NCBI RefSeq assembly: GCF_000292525.1
Contig: NZ_AEYF01000029.1
Coordinates: 62,001-126,000 of the forward strand
DNA length: 64,000 nucleotides
Source of the DNA: Rhizobium sp. CCGE 510
GTDB taxonomy: Bacteria; Pseudomonadota; Alphaproteobacteria; Rhizobiales; Rhizobiaceae
Reading direction: 5' to 3'
The position numbers were made by a program, and so were the translations under genes. Below are positions 18,082 through 26,865 of this stretch, in pieces (position 1 is the stretch's first letter; each line of letters begins with the position of its first letter). Under the pieces are notes generated by a model. The model made no database searches. It was not told the DNA's origin and saw only the letters and a program-made list of their open reading frames with translations.

Positions 18082-19995
18082 ATGTTCCTGCGCCCTATCC
18101 TTCGCCTGTTCGAAACCTGGATCGATCCGTTCCGTCCGTGCGCCAATCTTCAGCCGCCGGGCTCGACGCTCGGTTTCATCCGTTTCTATATCGGCCAGGC
18201 GAAGATGCCGTTCGTCGCCATGCTCATTCTCGGCGGCACATCGGCGGCCATCGAGGCCGCACTTTTCTGGTTCGTCGGCCGGCTGGTCGATATCCTTGGC
18301 AGTATCAGGCCCGGCGCCGGCTGGAGCGGTCTTCTCGCAGCCCATGGCGGCGAGCTGTTCGGCATGCTCGCTCTCATCGGGCTCGTGCGTTTTGTCATCG
18401 CCTTCCTGATCGCGCTCGTCGATCAGCAGGTGATCACGCCGGGTTTCTACAATCTAGCACGTTGGCAATCCTATCTCCATGTCTCCAGGCAGTCTTTGTC
18501 GTTCTTCCAGAGCGATTTCTCCGGACGCATCGTTACCAAGGTCTGGTCGGCCGGGCAGGCAACCGGGGATCTCGTCACTTCGCTGATGGAAAGTGTCTGG
18601 TTCGTCGGAATTTATGCCGTGACGACGCTGGTGCTCGTCGCCCGGCTGGACATTTCGCTTGCCGCCGTCGTGCTGTTCTGGCTTGGCGCCTTCAGCCTGC
18701 TTGCCCGCCACTTCGTTCCACGGATACGGCTTCATTCTCGCGAAACGGCCGAGGCTGGATCGATGCTGAACGGTCGGATGGTCGATTCCTACAGCAACAT
18801 GCAGACGCTCAAGCTGTTTGCCCGCGACGAGGAAAGCGACCGATACATGCGGCAGGGCTTCGATATCTTTCAGGATACGGTGCTGCGATTCACGCGGTTC
18901 ATCACCGGCGTCAGGGCCTCGATGGCGCTGCTCTCCGGCCTGATGATCGTGACGATGGCGGGGCTGAGCGTCGATCTCTGGCTGCGCGGCCTGATCAGCT
19001 CGGGTGCCGTCGCATTCTCTTTGGCGCTGGTGCTCAGGCTGAATTTCCTGCTCGGGCGGCTGATGACGCAGTTTAACGGTATCATGCGCAATCTCGGCAC
19101 CATTCAGAACGCCGCCGAGCTGATATCCCAACCTCTGGGGCTCGTCGATCGGCCGGATGCGAAGAGCCTGCTGATCCGGCAGCCCGGCATCCGCTTCGAC
19201 AATGTTTCCTTCCGCTACGGCAAGGGTCATCTGCCGGTCGTCGAGAATTTCTCCCTGACCATCCACCCGGGCGAAAAGGTCGGGATCGTCGGCCGTTCGG
19301 GGGCGGGAAAATCGACGCTGATGAACCTGCTGCTGCGCCTCTACGACATTCAGGACGGCCGCATTCTCATCGACGGCCAGGATATCGCAGCCGTGACGCA
19401 GGAATCTCTCAGGATGCAGATCGGCGTCGTCAGCCAGGACACCTCGCTGCTGCACCGTTCGGTGCGCGACAATATCCTGTTCGGACGGCCGGATGCCGGC
19501 GAGGAGCGGTTGGTCGAGGCGGCAAGGCGCGCCGAAGCCATCGACTTCATCGAGCGCCTGCAGGATCAGCAGGGCCGTAGAGGTTTCGATGCGCATGTCG
19601 GCGAACGCGGTGTCAAACTGTCAGGCGGACAGCGGCAGCGCATCGCCATTGCCCGCGTCATGCTCAAGGACGCTCCGATCCTCGTCCTCGACGAAGCGAC
19701 ATCGGCCCTCGATTCGGAAGTGGAAGAAGCGATCCAATCCAATCTCCATCGGATCATGGAAGGCAAAACGGTGCTTGCGATCGCTCACCGGCTGTCGACG
19801 ATCGCAGCACTCGACCGGCTGATCGTCGTTGATCTCGGACGGATCATCGAGGAGGGCAGCCATGACCAGCTGCTTCGCCGCGGCGGGCTCTATGCCGAGC
19901 TCTGGGCCCGCCAGTCCGGCGGCTTCCTCGCGGCGGACGAGGACGCGGGCTCAAGGGTCGATGGCGAATTCCGCCATGAGGCCAAAATGATTTGA
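18082..19995 (+). CDS. ABC exporter half-transporter, permease-ATPase fusion (second of a pair)
   Basis: The 637-residue protein is closely similar to the ABC protein encoded upstream. It has six membrane helices over about residues 40-320 and a complete ATPase: GRSGAGKSTLMNLLLRLYD, VVSQDTSLLHRSVRDN, LSGGQRQRIAIARVMLKD, ILVLDEATSALDSE, IAIAHRLST. Both partners keep the catalytic glutamate, so both sites could be active. The first helix region is preceded by about 40 residues containing FRPCANLQPPGST. Its last 45 bases overlap the 3' end of the opposite endonuclease-family gene. Confidence 0.9.
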   Translation: MFLRPILRLFETWIDPFRPCANLQPPGSTLGFIRFYIGQAKMPFVAMLILGGTSAAIEAALFWFVGRLVDILGSIRPGAGWSGLLAAHGGELFGMLALIGLVRFVIAFLIALVDQQVITPGFYNLARWQSYLHVSRQSLSFFQSDFSGRIVTKVWSAGQATGDLVTSLMESVWFVGIYAVTTLVLVARLDISLAAVVLFWLGAFSLLARHFVPRIRLHSRETAEAGSMLNGRMVDSYSNMQTLKLFARDEESDRYMRQGFDIFQDTVLRFTRFITGVRASMALLSGLMIVTMAGLSVDLWLRGLISSGAVAFSLALVLRLNFLLGRLMTQFNGIMRNLGTIQNAAELISQPLGLVDRPDAKSLLIRQPGIRFDNVSFRYGKGHLPVVENFSLTIHPGEKVGIVGRSGAGKSTLMNLLLRLYDIQDGRILIDGQDIAAVTQESLRMQIGVVSQDTSLLHRSVRDNILFGRPDAGEERLVEAARRAEAIDFIERLQDQQGRRGFDAHVGERGVKLSGGQRQRIAIARVMLKDAPILVLDEATSALDSEVEEAIQSNLHRIMEGKTVLAIAHRLSTIAALDRLIVVDLGRIIEEGSHDQLLRRGGLYAELWARQSGGFLAADEDAGSRVDGEFRHEAKMI

Positions 19996-20883
19996 TCCGA
20001 AGCTGTCCTCGATGCGGCGGACCGATTTCAGCCGCAGGGGCGCCCTGCTGAAGACGTGATCGATCGGAATGCCAAAGGCGCCTGCAGCGATCGGCCATGT
20101 CGCCGGCTCCAGCGATACAGTGCCCAAGCCTTGGCTGCGCATGAGATACTGTACGTCGGGCGCCAGAATTGACGTGTTGAAATCGCCGGCAAGGACGAGC
20201 GGCCCCGGCAGGGACGGAATAATCTCCGCGAGATCTTCGATTTCCAGGCCATGGAATTCGTCGTAATAGGGCTTGGTGAGGTGCGCGGCGAGGAAATTGA
20301 CCTTCGTGCCGTCGAAATCGATCGTCGAGATCGTCAGCCGGTTGCGCCAGAGCAGCCCGAGGTTGCGGATGCGAGGCTCGATGAGCGGGCGCTTGGACAG
20401 CACCAGCGTATCGCATTCCTGCATGCCGACACCACAGCCGACGTAATAGGGGTAGGCCTTCAATAACCGCGGCAGTGCTGACAGCAGCGGTTCGGCCTCC
20501 AGGATGCTGACAACGTCGGCACCCGAGGCGATGGCCATGTCGGCGATTGCTGCGCCGTTGGCGAAATTATCATTCTCGATATTGAAAGACATCAGCTTGA
20601 AGAGGGCCGGGCGGCTTTCAGCAATGGCGGGTTCGACGAATTCGCGCGTCATCACCACACCATGGACGGCAAGGACCGCAGAAACGGCGAGCGTCAGCAG
20701 CGCATACCAGTGCCGCTTGACGAGCAAGGCTGCGATGGACCCTGCCGCTGCTGCCACCGCCAGATGGATCTGGAAACTGTAAAAGAGGGAAAGCAGATAG
20801 AAGTTGCTGACGTATCGCAGTGAGACGATGGCGAGAACGAGGGTTGTGAGAACGCTGAATACGCAGAAAATCGTGTCTCTCAT
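19951..20883 (-). CDS. Endonuclease/exonuclease/phosphatase family protein, membrane anchored
   Basis: This is a 310-residue protein. Three hydrophobic segments fill the first 80 residues. The catalytic domain has FKLMSFNIENDN, IASGADVVSILEAEP, LVLAGDFNTS and the late GSNHFGLMAEF, the metal and phosphate-binding motifs of the EEP fold. The active site probably faces the periplasm. The target could be a phosphodiester in lipid or nucleic acid; the sequence does not decide. Its 3' end is antisense to the ABC gene for 45 bases. Confidence 0.85.
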   Translation of the reverse strand: MRDTIFCVFSVLTTLVLAIVSLRYVSNFYLLSLFYSFQIHLAVAAAAGSIAALLVKRHWYALLTLAVSAVLAVHGVVMTREFVEPAIAESRPALFKLMSFNIENDNFANGAAIADMAIASGADVVSILEAEPLLSALPRLLKAYPYYVGCGVGMQECDTLVLSKRPLIEPRIRNLGLLWRNRLTISTIDFDGTKVNFLAAHLTKPYYDEFHGLEIEDLAEIIPSLPGPLVLAGDFNTSILAPDVQYLMRSQGLGTVSLEPATWPIAAGAFGIPIDHVFSRAPLRLKSVRRIEDSFGSNHFGLMAEFAIDP

Positions 20884-21168
20884 CCGCTCCGGTCCGGCTC
20901 GCTGGCGTGATTGCGACTGCGCCTATCACGGCGGCATTTTTGTTGCAATGCAACATAATCGCAAGCTCGTGTTTGCCTCAAAAAATTCATCGGCAATTCC
21001 CGCGACATTGTGCCCTCATCCCCTTGCCAAGGCTGGACATAATTTGCGATCAAGCTTAGAACGCGCCGGATTGCCGGGGAATCTATGGCCGAATTGTGTC
21101 TAGAGCGATTCGCCGGCAGAGGGGGCAGGGCGGAATTCCGCGATAATTGCGCAGAGGATGGTTAGGCC

Positions 21169-21747
21169 GTGAGCGAACACGTAACGACAAGCGAGGCTTC
21201 AACAGAGCCTACTCGCCGTGATTTCCTTTATCTCACCACTGGTATGGCGGGTGCTGTCGGCGCCGTCGCGGTTGCCTGGCCGTTCGTCGACCAGATGCGT
21301 CCGGATGCGTCAACGCTGGCGCTGGCCTCCATCGAAGTCGATGTCGCGAGCCTTGAGCCCGGCATGTCACTGACGGTCAAGTGGCGCGGGAAGCCGATCT
21401 TCATCCGCAACCGCACGCCTGAAGAAGTGAAGGCCGCCGCCGATGTTGCGCTGGCGGACCTCAAGGATCCGATCGCCCGCAATGCCAACCTGCCGCCCGA
21501 AGCTCAGGCAACGGGTGTCGACCGCTCAGGCGGCAAGGACAAGGAAAACTGGATCGTCATGGTCGGTACCTGCACCCATCTCGGCTGCGTGCCACTCGGC
21601 CAGGCCGGCGAATACAATGGTTGGTACTGTCCCTGCCATGGCTCGGTCTATGATACCGCCGGCCGCATCCGTAAGGGTCCTGCGCCGCAGAACCTGGCGA
21701 TTCCGACCTTTTCATTTATATCCGATACCAAGATCAAGATCGGTTGA
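21169..21747 (+). CDS. petA: Ubiquinol-cytochrome c reductase, Rieske iron-sulfur subunit
   Basis: The 192-residue protein has an N-terminal twin-arginine motif TRRDFLYLTTG followed by a single membrane anchor, and the cluster-binding boxes CTHLGCVPLG and CPCHGSVYDTAGR. It passes electrons from quinol to cytochrome c1 in the bc1 complex in the inner membrane. Translation starts at GTG. The 285 bases upstream have no gene and should hold the pet promoter; I see no clear operator there. petB follows after 14 bases. Confidence 0.97.
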   Translation: MSEHVTTSEASTEPTRRDFLYLTTGMAGAVGAVAVAWPFVDQMRPDASTLALASIEVDVASLEPGMSLTVKWRGKPIFIRNRTPEEVKAAADVALADLKDPIARNANLPPEAQATGVDRSGGKDKENWIVMVGTCTHLGCVPLGQAGEYNGWYCPCHGSVYDTAGRIRKGPAPQNLAIPTFSFISDTKIKIG

Positions 21748-21761
21748 GGGGAGACTGATTA

Positions 21762-23042
21762 ATGAGTGGCCATTCCAGCTACGAGCCGTCAACCGGCCTT
21801 GAGAAATGGGTCGATGCGCGCCTGCCTTTGCCGCGCATGGTCTATGACAGCTTCATCGCCTATCCGGTTCCCAGGAACCTGAACTACGCTTACACATTCG
21901 GCGCCATGCTCGCCGTCATGCTGATCGTACAGATCCTGACGGGCGTTACGCTCGCCATGCACTATGCCGCCGACACGACGCTGGCCTTCAACTCCGTTGA
22001 AAAGATCATGCGCGACGTCAACCATGGCTGGCTGCTGCGCTACATGCATGCCAACGGCGCCTCCTTCTTTTTCGTCGCGGTCTACCTGCACATCGCCCGC
22101 GGCCTCTATTACGGTTCCTACAAGGCGCCGCGCGAAATCCTCTGGATCCTCGGCGTCGTCATCTACCTCCTGATGATGGCGACCGGCTTCATGGGCTACG
22201 TCCTGCCGTGGGGCCAGATGTCCTTCTGGGGCGCGACCGTCATCACCGGCTTCTTCTCGGCCTTCCCGCTGGTCGGAGAATGGATCCAGCAATTCCTGCT
22301 CGGCGGCTTCGCCGTCGAGCAGCCGACGCTGAACCGCTTCTTCTCGCTGCATTACCTGTTGCCCTTCATGATCGCCGGCGTCGTCGTCCTGCATATCTGG
22401 GCGCTGCACGTCGTCGGCCAGACCAACCCGACGGGCGTCGAGGTCAAGACGAAGACGGACACGGTACGTTTCACGCCCTATGCAACGATGAAGGATGCAC
22501 TCGGCGTCTCCATCTTCCTGCTGGTCTATGCCTATTTCGTCTTCTACCTGCCGAATTTCCTCGGCCACGCGGATAACTATATCCCGGCTGACGCGTTGAA
22601 GACGCCGGCCCACATCGTCCCGGAATGGTACTTCCTGCCGTTCTACGCGATGCTGCGTGCGATCACCTTCAACGTCGGCCCGATCGACTCCAAGCTGGGC
22701 GGCGTTCTGGTGATGTTCGGCGCGATCATCGTGCTGTTCTTCCTGCCCTGGCTCGACACTTCCAAGGTCCGTTCGGCCGTCTACCGTCCCTGGTACAAGC
22801 TGTTCTACTGGCTGTTCGTGATCAATGCGATCATCCTCGGCTGGCTGGGTTCGCAGCCGGCGGAAGGCCTGTTCACGACAATTTCGCAGATCTGCACGCT
22901 TCTCTACTTCGCTTTCTTCCTGGTCGCCATGCCAGTTCTCGGCCTGGTGGAAACGCCGCGCCGTATTCCGAACTCGATCACCGAAGCGGTGCTCGAAAAG
23001 CGCAACAAGACAGCTGCTGCCAATGCAGCGGCCAATGCGTAA
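21762..23042 (+). CDS. petB: Cytochrome b subunit of bc1 complex
   Basis: This 426-residue polytopic protein has the b-type haem helices, the Qo-site helix [14 protein letters not shown] and the motif [12 protein letters not shown] typical of cytochrome b. It holds both haems b and both quinone sites. Length is typical of the alphaproteobacterial separate cytochrome b. It sits between petA and petC in the standard order, with petC starting 25 bases after its stop, so the three form one operon. Confidence 0.97.
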   Translation: MSGHSSYEPSTGLEKWVDARLPLPRMVYDSFIAYPVPRNLNYAYTFGAMLAVMLIVQILTGVTLAMHYAADTTLAFNSVEKIMRDVNHGWLLRYMHANGASFFFVAVYLHIARGLYYGSYKAPREILWILGVVIYLLMMATGFMGYVLPWGQMSFWGATVITGFFSAFPLVGEWIQQFLLGGFAVEQPTLNRFFSLHYLLPFMIAGVVVLHIWALHVVGQTNPTGVEVKTKTDTVRFTPYATMKDALGVSIFLLVYAYFVFYLPNFLGHADNYIPADALKTPAHIVPEWYFLPFYAMLRAITFNVGPIDSKLGGVLVMFGAIIVLFFLPWLDTSKVRSAVYRPWYKLFYWLFVINAIILGWLGSQPAEGLFTTISQICTLLYFAFFLVAMPVLGLVETPRRIPNSITEAVLEKRNKTAAANAAANA

Positions 23043-23067
23043 GCGCGCGGCGGAAGGGAACAAAAAT

Positions 23068-23952
23068 ATGAAAACGCTTGTTGCAAGCATTCTTTCGCTC
23101 GCTGTCGCTGCTGTTCTCGGCAGCGCCGCCTTCGCGGAGGAAGCGACGCCCGCCAATGGCGCAGCCCCCGCCCATCACGGGGAAGGTTCGACGCCGCACT
23201 ATCCGCTGAAGGAGCCGAAGGAAGAGGAGTGGACTTTTGCCGGGCCGTTCGGCCATTACGACAAGGGCCAGCTTCAGCGCGGCCTCAAGGTCTACACCGA
23301 AGTCTGTTCCGCCTGCCATTCGATGAACCTCGTGCCTTTCCGCATGCTCGGCGAGCTCGGCTATAACCAGGCGCAGGTGAAGGCTTTCGCCGCGAACTAC
23401 GAGGTCCAGGACGGCCCGAATGCGGCCGGCGAGATGTTTACCCGCAAAGCGGTACCCTCCGACCACTTCCCGGCGCCTTTTGCCAATGTGGAGGCTGCTG
23501 CCGCTTCCAACAATGGTGCGGCTCCGCCTGACTTTTCGCTGATCGCCAAGGCCCGCGAAGTCGAGCGCGGCTTCCCGCGTTTCGTCTTCGACATCTTCAC
23601 GCAGTATCAGGAAAACGGCCCGGACTATATTCACGCGCTGTTGACCGGCTATGAAGAGCCACCGGCCGGTTTCCAGGTGCCGCAGGGCGGACACTATAAC
23701 CCGTATTTCCATGCTGCTGCCGTTCTTGCCATGCCGAAGCCGCTCTCGGACGGTCAAGTGACCTATGACGACGGCGCGCCGCAGACCGTTGACCAGTACT
23801 CCAAGGACGTCTCCTCCTTCCTGATGTGGGCCGCTGAACCGCATCTCGAGGAGCGCAAGCGCACCGGCTTCATGGTCATGATCTTCCTGGCGATCTTCAC
23901 CGTGCTGATCTACCTGACGAAGCGTTCGGTCTACGCCAGCAAGGAGCATTGA
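23068..23952 (+). CDS. petC: Cytochrome c1
   Basis: The 294-residue protein starts MKTLVASILSLAVAAVLG, a cleavable signal peptide, and has the haem-binding CSACHS near residue 80, the methionine-rich heme-ligand region, and a C-terminal anchor VMIFLAIFTVLIYLTKR. It carries electrons from the Rieske protein to soluble cytochrome c. Start is set by the signal peptide; the longer open frame overlapping petB has no matching sequence. A strong terminator follows the stop. Confidence 0.96.
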   Translation: MKTLVASILSLAVAAVLGSAAFAEEATPANGAAPAHHGEGSTPHYPLKEPKEEEWTFAGPFGHYDKGQLQRGLKVYTEVCSACHSMNLVPFRMLGELGYNQAQVKAFAANYEVQDGPNAAGEMFTRKAVPSDHFPAPFANVEAAAASNNGAAPPDFSLIAKAREVERGFPRFVFDIFTQYQENGPDYIHALLTGYEEPPAGFQVPQGGHYNPYFHAAAVLAMPKPLSDGQVTYDDGAPQTVDQYSKDVSSFLMWAAEPHLEERKRTGFMVMIFLAIFTVLIYLTKRSVYASKEH

Positions 23953-23975
23953 GCGCTCCTTGCAGGAATCTTGGA

Positions 23976-23999
23976 GGCGGCTCGCGAGCCGCCTTTTTT
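23976..23999 (+). terminator. Intrinsic terminator of petABC
   Basis: Perfect palindrome GGCGGCTCGCGAGCCGCC followed by six T residues, 23 bases after the petC stop. Confidence 0.9.
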
Positions 24000-24062
24000 G
24001 TTGGTTCCGCTCCTGGCAATTGATAGGGTGCGGCCAATTTCGCTCGCAGATATGGACTTTCC

Positions 24063-24608
24063 ATGGACAAGAATATGACTTCGGAGCTGGCAACCAGCAT
24101 CCGCTCCATCCACGATTACCCCAAGCCCGGCATCATCTTCCGTGACATCACCACGCTGCTCGGCAACCCCCGTGCTTTCCGCCGGGCGGTCGATGAACTG
24201 GTGCAGCCCTATGCCGGCACGAAGATCGACAAGATCGCCGGCATGGAGGCGCGCGGCTTCATCCTCGGCGGCGCGGTGGCGCACCAGCTTTCCTCGGGCT
24301 TCGTGCCGATCCGCAAAAAGGGCAAGCTGCCGCACGAGACCGTGCGCATCGCCTACAGCCTGGAATATGGCGTCGACGAGATGGAGATGCATCGCGATGC
24401 GGTGCAGCCGGGCGAGAAGGTGATCCTGGTCGACGACCTGATCGCCACCGGCGGCACCGCAGTCGGTGCCACGAAGCTGCTGCGCCAGATCGGCGCGGAA
24501 GTGGTCGGCGCCTGCTTCGTTATCGATCTGCCGGACCTTGGCGGCCGCAGAAAACTGGAAGAACTCGGCGTTGTCGTGCACACGCTGGTCGAATTCTCGG
24601 GCCACTGA
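24063..24608 (+). CDS. apt: Adenine phosphoribosyltransferase
   Basis: The 181-residue protein has the PRPP-binding motif [14 protein letters not shown], the N-terminal [18 protein letters not shown] hallmark of Apt and EARGFILGG in the middle. It salvages adenine to AMP. ATG at 24063 and 24075 are both possible starts. It is a single gene after the pet terminator and converges on the MaoC pair. Confidence 0.95.
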   Translation: MDKNMTSELATSIRSIHDYPKPGIIFRDITTLLGNPRAFRRAVDELVQPYAGTKIDKIAGMEARGFILGGAVAHQLSSGFVPIRKKGKLPHETVRIAYSLEYGVDEMEMHRDAVQPGEKVILVDDLIATGGTAVGATKLLRQIGAEVVGACFVIDLPDLGGRRKLEELGVVVHTLVEFSGH

Positions 24609-24626
24609 ATACCTATTCGGGCGGCG

Positions 24627-25094
24627 TCAGTCGAATTCGAGCACGCCGCTTTCGAAGCGCATAACCGGGTCGCCGTTTTGATTGACACCCTCGCAGAGGA
24701 TGGTGTTGAGGTGCCAGCCCGGCCGCGACGCGAGCGGCCGGCTGGAGAGGAGGACGACGGAGTAACTTACGACGTCGCCTGGGAAGATCGGCCGCAGCCA
24801 TTGCAGTTTCTGGAAGCCGGGTGAGGGGCCGAGGTTCGGAGGCGTCAGGCCTCTTTGTGCGAGGGCGACGCTCTGGCTTTTCCAGAAGGCGAGGAAGGTT
24901 CGCATCCAGGCGGCGGTGGTGTGCCAGCCCGAAGCGCAAAGGCCGCCGAAGAGGGTATCCTTGGCTGCTTCCTTGTCGACGTGAAAACGCTGCGGATCGA
25001 AGCGTCTGGCGAAACGGATGATGTTTTCCTCGGTGAAGGTGTAGCTGCCGATCTCGGCTTTTTCACCGATGGTGTAAAGTTCGGACATTCTCAT
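24627..25094 (-). CDS. MaoC-like hydratase, second of a tandem pair
   Basis: The 155-residue hot-dog-fold protein starts MRMSELYTIGEK. It keeps the catalytic Asp-His pair in RRFDPQRFHVD (D-x4-H) and the following GGLCASGWHT loop. The start overlaps the upstream stop (ATGA), and GGGAGG is in position inside the upstream gene. Enoyl-acyl hydration is the family reaction; the substrate is unknown. It is a paralogue of the upstream MaoC, so a two-chain hydratase is likely. Confidence 0.87.
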   Translation of the reverse strand: MRMSELYTIGEKAEIGSYTFTEENIIRFARRFDPQRFHVDKEAAKDTLFGGLCASGWHTTAAWMRTFLAFWKSQSVALAQRGLTPPNLGPSPGFQKLQWLRPIFPGDVVSYSVVLLSSRPLASRPGWHLNTILCEGVNQNGDPVMRFESGVLEFD

Positions 25095-25555
25095 GATGGA
25101 ACCTCCCGGCGCATGCGGATCATGACCGAATTTTCCGAGAGGCAGACGAGTTCGCCACGCTGGTTTTCCATCTCGTGACGGAACTTGACGATGCCCATGC
25201 CGGGGCGCGAGCGCATCGATCGGGCTTCGAGCACGGTCGAGTGGCCCTGCAGCGTATCGCCTGCCAGCACCGGCTTGCGCCATTCCATCAGGTCTATGCC
25301 CGGCGCACCCTCGCAGAGCGCGTTCAGTATATAGCTGTCAGCCATCATACGCATCAACATCGAAGAAGTATGCCAGCCGGAGGCAGCGAGACCGCCGAGA
25401 ATGCTGGCGCGGCCGGCAGCCTCGTCGATATGCATCGGCTGCGGGTCGAACTCCCGTGCGAATTCGATGATCTCCTCGGCCAACACCAGCTTCGGGCCGA
25501 GGGCGAAGCGGCGGCCCGGCTCGAAATCCTCCAGGGAAAGCTTTTCTGCCGACAT
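25091..25555 (-). CDS. MaoC-like hydratase, first of a tandem pair
   Basis: The 154-residue protein begins MSAEKLSLEDFEPGRRF; GGAGG five bases before ATG at 25555 favours this start over 25570. The catalytic pair is in AREFDPQPMHID (D-x4-H), then GGLAASGWHTSSMLMRMM. It ends with an ATGA overlap into its paralogue. The two probably form a heteromeric enoyl-CoA hydratase-like enzyme. A family-2 interspersed repeat lies immediately upstream at 25581, in the likely promoter region. Confidence 0.87.
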   Translation of the reverse strand: MSAEKLSLEDFEPGRRFALGPKLVLAEEIIEFAREFDPQPMHIDEAAGRASILGGLAASGWHTSSMLMRMMADSYILNALCEGAPGIDLMEWRKPVLAGDTLQGHSTVLEARSMRSRPGMGIVKFRHEMENQRGELVCLSENSVMIRMRREVPS

Positions 25556-25580
25556 TTTTTCCTCCGCCATATGCAGCGCC

Positions 25581-25695
25581 TAGAACAGGATGTTTTGAGG
25601 CGGGTCGGCCTAAAATCTGATTCCTGTTCTAAATTAAATAGTTAGATCATTATGTCGTCCGAAAACCGCTTACACTTCTCGGCATCATGCTCTAG
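25581..25695. repeat. Interspersed repeat, family 2, copy A
   Basis: The element begins TAGAACAGGATG, contains GGCCTAAAATCTGATTCCTG and GTCGTCCGAAAACCGCTTAC, and ends CGGCATCATGCTCTAG. A second copy with the same segment order lies at 44485-44626. It is about 115 bases, has no ORF and sits in the promoter region of the MaoC operon. Confidence 0.8.
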
Positions 25696-25747
25696 TGCTT
25701 ACAATAGCATCCGCGCGGGCTCAATGATTCCGGGGAGATAAACCGGC

Positions 25748-26851
25748 ATGACGGAACTGAGGTCGATACTGGACGAGGCAGCGCGCCAAGGGCTGATTTC
25801 GCCCGAGGCGGGCGGGCGGCTTTTGCCGTTCCTGAGCGAACGTGGCGTCGCTGTCGTCGGACATCCCGCTGGCGTTGCCGAGGTGCAGCCGGCCATGGCG
25901 GTGGAGGGGCTGGCCTGGTCGGATACCGAGACGCCGCGTTTTGTGCGCGGGTTCCACGACGTGCTGATCACGATTGGCGTCATCGTGGCGCTTTGCGGCC
26001 TCTGGGGGCTTGCCGCACTTTATGCTGTGCTGCCTGCCATCATCGTGCTTTCGGAAATACTGGTGCACCGCCAGCGTCTCGCTTTGCCGGCCGTCAGCCT
26101 GACGATCGCGCTGTTTTGCTGGACATGTTTGCTGATGTCCCATTTCTTCCCGCCGTGGACGCCCACCTCCCAATCCTTCGGAGCGGAGGCGACGCAGTTC
26201 GTCGCCGGCTTCCCGATCATCCTCGGCGCTTATTACGTCCGCTATCGCGTGCCGCTGTCGCTTGCGCTCTGCATCATGTCGGTGCTTGCTTTCGTCCTCA
26301 CTCTGCTTTTGCGGCTGGTGCAATGGGCGAGCGGCAATCCGGCGTTTTTCCTCGATCATCCCGTCGTGCTGGCGCTGCTTGCCCTTGTCTGCGCGCTCGG
26401 ATTGTTTGCCATGGCGCTCTATTTCGATCTCGGCGACCGGCTGCGACGGACGACGCGTTCCGACATCGCGTTCTGGCTACATCTCGGCGCCGCGCCGGCG
26501 CTGCTCTACAGCACGGTTTCCCTGCTGTCGTTCGGGGGAGACGTCCGTATCTTCGACGTCGCGAACATGTCGACGCGGACACCTGCAGTCGTTGCGACGG
26601 TGACGGCGCTGATGCTGATCGGTCTCATCATCGACCGGCGTGCCTTCGTCACATCGGGGCTGCTGTCGCTCGGCGTGGCGATTTTCAGCGTCTTCCGGCA
26701 GGGAAGCGCCACGGCCGACACCTATATTTTCACGACGCTGATCGTCGTCGGCGCAATCGTATTGATCATCGGTACCGGTTGGATGCCGCTTCGGCGGCTG
26801 GTGCTGCGCGCATTGCCACCGGCGATCGCAAACAGGCTGCCGCCGGGTTAA
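25748..26851 (+). CDS. DUF2157 multi-pass membrane protein
   Basis: This is a 367-residue protein. The first 60 residues (ILDEAARQGLISPEAGGRL) are soluble and match the DUF2157 start, followed by about nine hydrophobic segments, starting VLITIGVIVALCGLWGLAAL and ending with a short basic tail. No catalytic motif is visible. Function of the family is unknown. It converges on ychF. Confidence 0.8.
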   Translation: MTELRSILDEAARQGLISPEAGGRLLPFLSERGVAVVGHPAGVAEVQPAMAVEGLAWSDTETPRFVRGFHDVLITIGVIVALCGLWGLAALYAVLPAIIVLSEILVHRQRLALPAVSLTIALFCWTCLLMSHFFPPWTPTSQSFGAEATQFVAGFPIILGAYYVRYRVPLSLALCIMSVLAFVLTLLLRLVQWASGNPAFFLDHPVVLALLALVCALGLFAMALYFDLGDRLRRTTRSDIAFWLHLGAAPALLYSTVSLLSFGGDVRIFDVANMSTRTPAVVATVTALMLIGLIIDRRAFVTSGLLSLGVAIFSVFRQGSATADTYIFTTLIVVGAIVLIIGTGWMPLRRLVLRALPPAIANRLPPG

Positions 26852-26865
26852 GGCGGCAGCGTTGC

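Noticed and set aside
21789..23156. Minus-strand open frame of 455 codons opposite petB
   Set aside because: petB is certain from its motifs; this frame has no recognisable sequence.
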